Shown here one piece after another: positions 1 to 4,634 of a stretch of 8,989 bases of DNA. The stretch covers positions 1 to 8,989 of the forward strand of contig JAITFM010000005.1 of NCBI GenBank assembly GCA_031281335.1, given 5' to 3'. This DNA is from Rickettsiales bacterium (lineage in GTDB: Bacteria > Pseudomonadota > Alphaproteobacteria > Rickettsiales > Anaplasmataceae). Each line of letters opens with the position of its first letter. The stretch's first letter is position 1. Both the position numbers and the translations under genes were made by a program. The notes beneath the pieces are model-generated. The model saw only the letters and a program-made list of their open reading frames with translations. It was not told the origin of the DNA and did not search any database.

Positions 1-198
1 TTCTTCATCAAACGCATTAACATCTACACCTTCTGCCAGAGCTCGCTTAAAATCTTCTAGGTTTTCATCATCAATAGCCTGAAATAGCTTTTTTGTTGGT
101 GCGCTAAGTGGTTCTGGAATTCTCTGATTACTTGGTACTCGACTAGCTCTTGACTCTTCATAGACAAAACTATATGTTCCATCGCTTCTAAAAGGCAT
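1..198 (-). CDS. Ankyrin-repeat protein, N-terminal fragment (runs off window)
   Basis: The frame opens with ATG at 198 and stays open for 66 codons to the window edge, so only the amino terminus is visible. It begins MPFRSDGTYSFVYEESR, continues with a polar, proline-containing linker, and from about residue 37 reads KLFQAIDDENLEDFKRALAE followed by GVDVNAFDEE. That is the usual entry into a first ankyrin repeat: a helix, then an 'L-x-A-I-x-x-x-x-x-x-x-F/V-x-x-x-L-x-x-G-x-D-V-N' pattern. Ankyrin repeats mediate protein-protein contacts and, in Wolbachia and its relatives, are common in proteins suspected of acting on the host. No signal peptide is visible. A ribosome binding site (AGGGG) lies about 6 bases before the ATG and a good promoter lies just upstream. 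The partner or target cannot be predicted from this fragment. Confidence 0.8.
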   Translation of the reverse strand, partial: MPFRSDGTYSFVYEESRASRVPSNQRIPEPLSAPTKKLFQAIDDENLEDFKRALAEGVDVNAFDEE

Positions 199-230
199 GC
201 TGCCCCTACCACTGACAATTTATTGATGTA

Positions 231-260
231 ATTACATTAAGAGAGTAAAGAAAATGTCAA
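231..260 (-). promoter_or_regulatory. Promoter of the ankyrin-repeat gene
   Basis: On the minus strand a perfect -35 box TTGACA (260-255) is followed after 18 bases by TGTAAT (236-231), which matches the -10 consensus at five of six positions. Transcription would start near 224, giving a leader of about 25 bases before the ATG at 198. The TGA inside the -35 box is the stop codon of trxB, so this promoter overlaps the end of the upstream gene. Confidence 0.6.
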
Positions 261-1231
261 GAGATTTTCCAAACTCTGAGCCAGTTGACAATGCACTCTA
301 AAAACTTCTCTGCATCAAGCGCAGCCATGCATCCAGTTCCCGCAGCAACTACTGCTTGGCGATATATTTTATCCTGAACATCACCTGCAGCAAACACCCC
401 TGTCCTACTAGTTAAAGTTGTTCCAGGCTTTGTAATTATATAACCCTGCTCATCCATTTCAACAAAGTTCTTAAAAATACCCGTATTTGGTGCATGCCCA
501 ATTGCAATGAACACTCCGTCCACTTTCAATTCTTGAATCTTTCCAGTTTCCGTTGATTTAATTGCAATGCCAGTAACTTTCTTTGGATTTTCTTCTCCAA
601 GAATTTGCTCCACAGTATGGTTCCACATTACTTTTATCTTATCATTTTTAAAGAGCCTATCTTGCATTACCTTTTCTGCTCTTAATTTATCACGCCTGTG
701 TATTAGTATAACTTCTTTGGCAAAGCGGGTTAAAAATATTGCTTCTTCAACAGCGGTATTTCCACCACCAACAACAGCTACAACTTTATTTCTAAAAAAT
801 GCACCATCGCAAGTTGCACACGCTGAGACCCCGTAACCTTGAAATTTCTTTTCACTCTCCAGGCCAAGCCATCTCGCGTGCGCACCAGATGCAATGATCA
901 TTGCACCTGAGTAGTAGTCATTAATACCACCAGAAGACCTAAACCTATATTCATTAGAATCCTCAAGCTGCTCAACGCTCTTTATTTCATCATCTATTAT
1001 TCTTGCTCCTACCTTCTCTGCATGCAACCTCTTTTGCTCCATTAATTCCGGACCTTGTATTGAAATAAACCCGGGATAATTTTCAACATCCGTAGTAATC
1101 ATAAGCTGACCACCAGGTTGCATTCCGGTTACTACAATTGGCTCTAAGTTTGCACGTGCTGCATATATAGCAGCAGCATAACCCGCTGCTCCAGACCCAA
1201 TAATAAGAACTTTTGTACTAAGTTGCCCCAT
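257..1231 (-). CDS. trxB: Thioredoxin reductase (NADPH)
   Basis: A 324-residue flavoprotein that passes electrons from NADPH through FAD and a redox-active disulfide to thioredoxin in the cytoplasm. The FAD-binding motif GSGAAGYAAAIYAARA is at residues 12-27 and GMQPGGQLMITTDVENYPG follows at 36-54. The redox disulfide is in SACATCDG (Cys138 and Cys141). The NADPH-binding motif is GGGNTAVEEA (155-164) with HRRDKLRA (178-185). The C-terminal FAD motif GVFAAGDVQD lies at 279-287. Length and domain order (FAD, NADPH, FAD) are normal for low-molecular-weight bacterial TrxB, with a short hydrophobic tail (about residues 312-324) after the usual AALDAEKFLE ending. The ATG directly abuts the TAG of the peroxiredoxin gene and has no clear ribosome binding site, so translation is probably coupled. 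Cotranscription with peroxiredoxin fits: TrxB reduces thioredoxin, which can recycle the peroxidase. Confidence 0.96.
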   Translation of the reverse strand: MGQLSTKVLIIGSGAAGYAAAIYAARANLEPIVVTGMQPGGQLMITTDVENYPGFISIQGPELMEQKRLHAEKVGARIIDDEIKSVEQLEDSNEYRFRSSGGINDYYSGAMIIASGAHARWLGLESEKKFQGYGVSACATCDGAFFRNKVVAVVGGGNTAVEEAIFLTRFAKEVILIHRRDKLRAEKVMQDRLFKNDKIKVMWNHTVEQILGEENPKKVTGIAIKSTETGKIQELKVDGVFIAIGHAPNTGIFKNFVEMDEQGYIITKPGTTLTSRTGVFAAGDVQDKIYRQAVVAAGTGCMAALDAEKFLECIVNWLRVWKIS

Positions 1232-1831
1232 CTATAATTGTTCACTATATGAGTTTAGGTAGTCAGCTACTCCTTCATCACTTGCTTGCATTGCTGGTTT
1301 GCCTTTCTTCCATCCTGCTGGACATACTTCACCATGCTCTTTGTTATGTTTAATTGCATCAACGATTCTAATGAACTCATCAATATTACGTCCTAAAGGT
1401 AAATCATTTATTGATTGATGACGTACAACAAACTGATCATCAATAATGAAAGTTGCTCTTAGTGCAATTGAGTCATCATACAATACTCCATAGTCTCTTG
1501 ATATAGACTTTTTGATATCAGATACTAAAGTGTAGCTAACCTCTCCAATACCACCATCATTAACTGGGGTCTCTCGCCACCTATGGTGTGAGAACTTTGA
1601 ATCTACGCTTACTCCCATAACTTCAACACCACGTTTCGAAAAATCCTCTATTTTGTTACTAAATGATATCAGCTCAGTTGGGCATACAAAGGTAAAGTCA
1701 AGTGGATAGAAAAAAAGGACAGCATACTTATCTTTTACATGTTTGCTTAGACAGAAACTGTCAACTATTTTTCCGTCAGAGAGAACAGCTGGAGCAGTAA
1801 AATCAATAGCGGATTTTGTAATAAGATTCAT
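1232..1831 (-). CDS. Typical 2-Cys peroxiredoxin (AhpC/Prx1 family)
   Basis: A 199-residue thiol peroxidase that reduces hydrogen peroxide and organic peroxides. The active-site motif PLDFTFVCP gives Pro43, Thr47 and the peroxidatic Cys50; the conserved active-site Arg is Arg125 in ALRATFIID. The resolving cysteine is Cys170 in EVCPAGW, so both cysteines of a typical two-cysteine dimeric enzyme are present. GGIG (93-96) matches the GG-x-G element that, with a C-terminal YF motif, marks peroxide-sensitive peroxiredoxins; here the C-terminal pair is YL (191-192). The ATG at 1831 is preceded by ATAGG at a suitable distance. The gene heads an operon with trxB, which suggests a thioredoxin-dependent recycling route rather than AhpF; no ahpF is visible here. 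Annotations of homologues use ahpC, tsaA or simply peroxiredoxin, so I give no symbol. Confidence 0.95.
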   Translation of the reverse strand: MNLITKSAIDFTAPAVLSDGKIVDSFCLSKHVKDKYAVLFFYPLDFTFVCPTELISFSNKIEDFSKRGVEVMGVSVDSKFSHHRWRETPVNDGGIGEVSYTLVSDIKKSISRDYGVLYDDSIALRATFIIDDQFVVRHQSINDLPLGRNIDEFIRIVDAIKHNKEHGEVCPAGWKKGKPAMQASDEGVADYLNSYSEQL

Positions 1832-1861
1832 AATTTACCTATTCATTTTAAAACAATTTTA

Positions 1862-1890
1862 ATTTTACACTTTGATAAGTTTACATGCAA
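1862..1890 (-). promoter_or_regulatory. Probable promoter of the peroxiredoxin-trxB operon
   Basis: On the minus strand TTGCAT (1890-1885), 17 bases, then TAAAAT (1867-1862). The -10 box matches consensus at five of six positions and the -35 at the important TTG. Transcription would begin near 1855, about 24 bases before the peroxiredoxin ATG. No recognisable OxyR-type operator was identified. Confidence 0.5.
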
Positions 1891-1978
1891 GTTTTCTTTA
1901 GTTTTAGTTCTATAAAAACTTCTAGACCTATTGTGACTGCACGAGCATTAGATTTCTTGCATAACCTAAACTAAGCAG

Positions 1979-2010
1979 AAAAAAAAGCAAAAGAAACCCC
2001 GTTGGTGGCT
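1979..2010 (-). terminator. Terminator-like hairpin with T-tract, end of the candidate RNA
   Basis: Reading the minus strand, AGCC-A-CC (2010-2004) can pair with GGGGTT (2000-1995) around an AAC loop, with one bulged A and one G-U pair. A T-rich run follows, ending in eight T residues (1986-1979). The stem is short, but hairpin plus T-tract in this order fits an intrinsic terminator for transcription from the promoter at 2221-2249. Confidence 0.4.
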
Positions 2011-2214
2011 AATTATTTATATTAACTTTATAAATTGGCGTTTTTTACTGTCTTAAACGACTTATAAGCGCGTTTCAGCTTATATTAGGTAAAAACCTTG
2101 AAAAGTTTACAAAGACATGAGTTGCACATAGTGCAAAAAATTAAACATAAGACGCCAAGTACATTGAGTTTTTTGCCGTTTTATTTGTACAGACTGAAGA
2201 TAAATAATAGCTTC
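1979..2214 (-). ncRNA. Candidate structured non-coding RNA, identity unknown
   Basis: A consensus promoter (2221-2249) points into about 235 bases that contain no convincing reading frame and end at a terminator-like hairpin. Predicted helices along the transcript are: GAAG (2214-2211) with CTTC (2199-2196) at the 5' end; a long-range closing stem TTGGCGT (2158-2152) with ACGCCAA (2041-2035); TTGCAC-TAT-GTGCAA (2136-2122); AGGT-TTTT-ACCT (2098-2087); and AAACG-C-GCT (2075-2067) with AGTCGTTT (2062-2055). The last is extended by CTG (2078-2076) with CAG (2050-2048). I tested it by eye against tmRNA, 6S, SRP and RNase P RNA signatures and recognise none. It could instead be a long untranslated leader of the peroxiredoxin operon, or a dispersed Wolbachia repeat that happens to be transcribed. 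Confidence 0.42.
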
Positions 2215-2220
2215 AATATC

Positions 2221-2249
2221 ATTATAAGGGGATTGGAGGAACTTGTCAA
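2221..2249 (-). promoter_or_regulatory. Perfect-consensus sigma-70 type promoter
   Basis: On the minus strand TTGACA (2249-2244), exactly 17 bases, then TATAAT (2226-2221). Both hexamers and the spacing are perfect matches to the housekeeping consensus, which is rare by chance. No coding region starts within 380 bases downstream on that strand, so the likely product is a structured RNA or a long leader. It lies just beyond the tatC stop codon. Confidence 0.65.
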
Positions 2250-2311
2250 GTAGTTTTTTTTGTTTTTGTTGAATCCAACGTGCTGTTAAAAGCTATATGG
2301 TTATGCAAACA

Positions 2312-3079
2312 TCAAGCATTATTCCTTGTTTTCTTCTTCTCAATATATCTGCAAACTAAAATGGACAATTCGTATAGAATCAACATTGGTACAGCAAGCC
2401 CTACTTGGCTCAATACATCGGGTGGAGTTAAGATTGCAGCAATAATAAAAATTACCACTATCGCGATCCTGCGCTTGTTCGACAAGCTTTGTGCGGTAAG
2501 CAGCCCAACCCTGACCATTAGCGTGAGTATGACTGGAATTTGAAATGCAGTGCCAAACGCAAACATGAATTGGAGAACAAGGTCTAAATATTCACTGACT
2601 GATGGCATAAATTCTATTGGTATACCGAAAGATTTGCCGCTATGTTCAAAAGCAATAAAAAACTTCCAGGCTAAAGGAAATATGTAGTAATAAACTACCG
2701 CAGCTCCCATTATAAACAAAACTGGCGTTGCAATCAGGTATGGCAACAGCACTGCCCTTTCGCTTTTATATAAGCCAGGTGCTAAAAACATATAGAATTG
2801 CCATGCAAACACGGGAAAAGAAAACAAAAGCGCGCTCATTACTGCAACTCTGAGGTACACAAAAAACGCCTCTGTTAAGTCTGTATAGATTAGAGAAAAA
2901 TCATCGCTATCTTTTGTAACTTCTATTAAAGGTGCAAGTAAAAAACGGTATATGCTTTCTTTAAAGTAGTAGCAAAAACCAAAAGCAATGCAAAAAAATA
3001 GAAAGCAAAAAATAACCCTTTTCCTGAGTTCTGCAAAGTGCTCATAAAATGAAGCATATTTGTTTGGGTTCTTATTCAT
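2312..3079 (-). CDS. tatC: Sec-independent (twin-arginine) translocase subunit TatC
   Basis: A 255-residue inner-membrane protein that recognises twin-arginine signal peptides and, with TatA/TatB proteins encoded elsewhere, exports folded proteins. The family signatures are present: EHFAELRKR near the N-terminus (13-21), YTDLTEAFFVYLR (65-77), FGTAFQIPVILTL (175-187) and AAILTPPDVLSQ (214-225). About six membrane segments can be seen at roughly 22-40, 72-94, 112-135, 165-188, 202-217 and 222-242. The position of the conserved Glu in E. coli TatC (FGxxFExP) is Gln180 here. From memory Gln also occurs in other alphaproteobacterial TatC proteins, so I do not read it as damage. Its ATG overlaps the gap stop codon (ATGA) and no ribosome binding site is evident, so it is probably translated by coupling to gap. 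The lysine-rich tail ends the protein normally. Confidence 0.95.
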   Translation of the reverse strand: MNKNPNKYASFYEHFAELRKRVIFCFLFFCIAFGFCYYFKESIYRFLLAPLIEVTKDSDDFSLIYTDLTEAFFVYLRVAVMSALLFSFPVFAWQFYMFLAPGLYKSERAVLLPYLIATPVLFIMGAAVVYYYIFPLAWKFFIAFEHSGKSFGIPIEFMPSVSEYLDLVLQFMFAFGTAFQIPVILTLMVRVGLLTAQSLSNKRRIAIVVIFIIAAILTPPDVLSQVGLAVPMLILYELSILVCRYIEKKKTRNNA

Positions 3080-4062
3080 ACTCTATTATAGCACAATAAT
3101 GCTATGTCTAACATTCTCAGCGAAAAGGCCCATTCATTATCGTACCACGCCGCAACTCTATAGACATCACCTGTGACGTATGTACCGGCTAGATCTACAA
3201 TCGCACTATAGGGGTTATGAACAAAGTCTATTGAGACTAAAGGTTCCTTGCATACAGAAAGCACATCGTTTGTTGAACTCTCAAATATTTCATTTATTTC
3301 TTCAGCCGTTGCTTTCTTATCGGTTGTAAATTTAAAATCAACCAGAGAAACATTGCTAACCGGAACTCTGATGGCAGTGCCATCTAGCTTTCCTTTTAAC
3401 TTAGGAATGACAGAACCAATTGTTTTTGCTGCTCCAGTTGTTGTTGGTATCATAGATAAACCACAAGCCCTTGCTCTGCGCAAGTCCCTGTGATTACCGT
3501 CGAGAATATTTTGATCATTCGTATAGGCATGTATAGTAGTCATGAAGCCGCTTTTTATACCTAAATTGGAGTGCAGAACCTGCACAATCGGAGCCAGGCA
3601 ATTTGTAGTACACGAGCCGGCTGATATCACTTTATGCTCTTTTTTGAGCATATCGTTATTCACACCATAAACTATAGTTACATCGGCATTTGAAACTGGA
3701 GCAGAGACAATTATTTTTGCCGCATTATGCTTTGCTGCTTCCGCACACCTGTTAAATGCACCAGTGCATTCAAGCACTACATCAACATTCCAAGGGATAT
3801 TTTCAGGGCTCCGTTCTCTATATAGAGAAAATTTTCTGCCATTTATAGAAATCCAATTTTCAGACTCGTCAAAATCAACATCACCACTGAATTTGCCATG
3901 AACAGAATCATACTTTATCAAATGTGCATGCTGCTCAGCACTGAGTGACCCGTTCACTGCCACGACTTCTATCCGCTTACTATATTTCTCTACTTCGAAA
4001 ATAGCACGCAACACGCTTTTGCCTATTCTGCCAAGACCGTTAATCCCTACACGAATTTTCAT
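3076..4062 (-). CDS. gap: Glyceraldehyde-3-phosphate dehydrogenase, type I
   Basis: A cytoplasmic enzyme that interconverts glyceraldehyde-3-phosphate and 1,3-bisphosphoglycerate with a nicotinamide cofactor. The preferred start at 4062 gives 328 residues opening MKIRVGINGLGRIGK, the normal family start. An in-frame ATG at 4074 adds only MNEE and would be nearly leaderless given the -10 box at 4083-4088. Numbering from 4062: nucleotide-binding GLGRIG at 9-14; catalytic Cys151 in AGSCTTNCLAP; the base His178 in TTIHAYTND; LRRARA, PTTTGAAK and YDNEWAFS follow in order. Oddly, the Asp that usually ends the second strand (VVAVND) and selects NAD is Gly here (VVAVNG), so cofactor choice may be relaxed. 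The substrate-site motif is SAGSCTTN rather than the usual SNASCTTN. tatC follows with a 4-base overlap. In Wolbachia-like bacteria, GAPDH is usually thought to serve gluconeogenesis and intermediates rather than sugar catabolism. Confidence 0.95.
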   Translation of the reverse strand: MKIRVGINGLGRIGKSVLRAIFEVEKYSKRIEVVAVNGSLSAEQHAHLIKYDSVHGKFSGDVDFDESENWISINGRKFSLYRERSPENIPWNVDVVLECTGAFNRCAEAAKHNAAKIIVSAPVSNADVTIVYGVNNDMLKKEHKVISAGSCTTNCLAPIVQVLHSNLGIKSGFMTTIHAYTNDQNILDGNHRDLRRARACGLSMIPTTTGAAKTIGSVIPKLKGKLDGTAIRVPVSNVSLVDFKFTTDKKATAEEINEIFESSTNDVLSVCKEPLVSIDFVHNPYSAIVDLAGTYVTGDVYRVAAWYDNEWAFSLRMLDIALLCYNRV

Positions 4063-4082
4063 TTCTTCATTCAAAAAGCTTA

Positions 4083-4111
4083 ATTATAGAAGATAAAGAA
4101 CAAGAATTAAA
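4083..4111 (-). promoter_or_regulatory. Probable promoter of the gap-tatC operon
   Basis: On the minus strand a perfect -10 TATAAT (4088-4083) with a poor -35 TTTAAT (4111-4106) at 17 bases. The predicted start near 4076 leaves about 14 bases before the ATG at 4062 and almost none before the ATG at 4074, which supports the shorter gap start. Confidence 0.4.
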
Positions 4112-4159
4112 AGGTTTACATACAAAATTACCTAAACTCATTTCCTAATCCATAGTTAG

Positions 4160-4174
4160 AGTTGTTAAACAACT
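4160..4174. repeat. 15-base palindrome next to a -35 box
   Basis: AGTTGT-TAA-ACAACT is a perfect 6-base inverted repeat with a 3-base centre. Its last base is the first base of the -35 box of the promoter at 4174-4202, a place where an operator or activator site could sit. It is also within reach of the divergent gap promoter. No regulator can be named. Confidence 0.35.
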
Positions 4175-4202
4175 TGACTTTACATGTTATCTTAATTATA
4201 AT
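4174..4202 (+). promoter_or_regulatory. Strong promoter of the broken small gene
   Basis: TTGACT (4174-4179), exactly 17 bases, then TATAAT (4197-4202): eleven of twelve consensus positions with ideal spacing. Transcription should begin near 4209, about 17 bases before an ATG that has a clear ribosome binding site. Confidence 0.65.
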
Positions 4203-4225
4203 TTGATTTTTTAGCGAGGTATATC

Positions 4226-4512
4226 ATGAATGAAATAGATTTTATCAACATTAATCAACCTCTAAACCTAGAACAGGAACTCGGCAACGGGTACATCAAA
4301 TTGACAGATCGTTCCTTTAACGAAGGTACTGCCATTACCACATAGAAAGCGAAATACTAGATGAAAGCCGTCATATGATAGGAAACTTCACTATTGATGC
4401 TTACATTTATAACTTCCATATAGATGACCAAAATATGAATACTAAACTCTGCATGGAGATAGATTTAAAAGGTGATATGAGAAAGATAAATTCGCTACGC
4501 AAGGATATATAA
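4226..4512 (+). pseudogene. Small gene of unknown function, broken by a one-base deletion
   Basis: The ATG at 4226 has AGGT five bases upstream (4217-4220) and a near-consensus promoter before that. The first frame encodes 39 residues beginning MNEIDFININQPLNLEQELG, reaches RSFNEGT and stops at TAG 4343-4345. At about 4331 the reading continues sensibly in another frame, from HYHIESEILDE through NFTIDAYIYNFHIDD to LRKDI, stopping at TAA 4510-4512. The two halves join if one base is restored after position 4330, which would give about 95 residues, acidic and with alternating hydrophobic residues suggestive of beta strands. I do not recognise the family; there is no signal peptide, membrane segment or known motif. 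Alternatives are that the 39-codon frame is itself a functional peptide, or that the shift is a sequencing error. The intact promoter and ribosome binding site suggest recent decay. Confidence 0.55.
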
Positions 4513-4523
4513 AATTACAATAG

Positions 4524-4552
4524 CTTCTACATCATTGCTCGTGATGTAGAAG
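4524..4552. repeat. Strong 11-base-pair hairpin without T-tract
   Basis: CTTCTACATCA (4524-4534) and TGATGTAGAAG (4542-4552) are perfect inverse complements around the 7-base loop TTGCTCG. The hairpin sits 11 bases after the stop of the broken small gene, where a terminator is expected. Neither strand has a proper T run immediately after it, so it may instead protect the transcript end or be a remnant repeat. Confidence 0.55.
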
Positions 4553-4578
4553 TCACCTTCCATTTCACTACAACAAAC

Positions 4579-4607
4579 TTTAAAAGCACTACATTTTATA
4601 TTACAAT
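4579..4607 (+). promoter_or_regulatory. Possible pheT promoter
   Basis: TTTAAA (4579-4584), 17 bases, TACAAT (4602-4607). The -35 matches at four positions and the -10 at five. The start would be near 4614, some 20 bases before the pheT ATG. The ribosome binding site before pheT is weak (AAGA). Confidence 0.35.
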
Positions 4608-4634
4608 AGCTTTTTTTGTTTCTCTTTAAGATCG

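Larger units (their letters stand above)
4514..4612 (+). repeat. 13-base direct repeat pair flanking a hairpin
   Basis: ATTACAATAGCTT occurs at 4514-4526 and again at 4600-4612, 86 bases apart. The first copy runs into the left arm of the hairpin at 4524-4552; the second contains the likely pheT -10 box (TACAAT) and runs into a T-tract. The pair may mark a local duplication or an old insertion. Confidence 0.5.

Noticed and set aside
567..836. Open frame of 89 codons on the plus strand inside trxB.
   Set aside because: It is antisense to a clearly conserved gene and its translation has no family resemblance; the same applies to frames antisense to gap, pheT and tatC.
2122..2136. Palindrome TTGCAC-ATA-GTGCAA as a stand-alone terminator.
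   Set aside because: The following run is A-rich on the plus strand, and on the minus strand it has no T run after it; it is better read as one helix of the candidate RNA.
2076..2165. Short peptides of 7 to 14 codons starting at ATGs within the candidate RNA.
   Set aside because: None has a ribosome binding site or recognisable sequence, and such lengths are expected by chance.
1979..2214. Identification of the candidate RNA as tmRNA, 6S RNA, SRP RNA or RNase P RNA.
   Set aside because: No tag-peptide frame, no CCA/T-loop end and no RNase P or SRP consensus could be seen; 6S cannot be excluded by eye but lacks a clear single central bulge.
3085..3093. Extended -10 sequence TGCTATAAT on the minus strand just before the tatC ATG, suggesting a leaderless tatC transcript.
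   Set aside because: It is made of the last gap codons, has no convincing -35 box, and tatC overlaps gap in a way that fits coupled translation.
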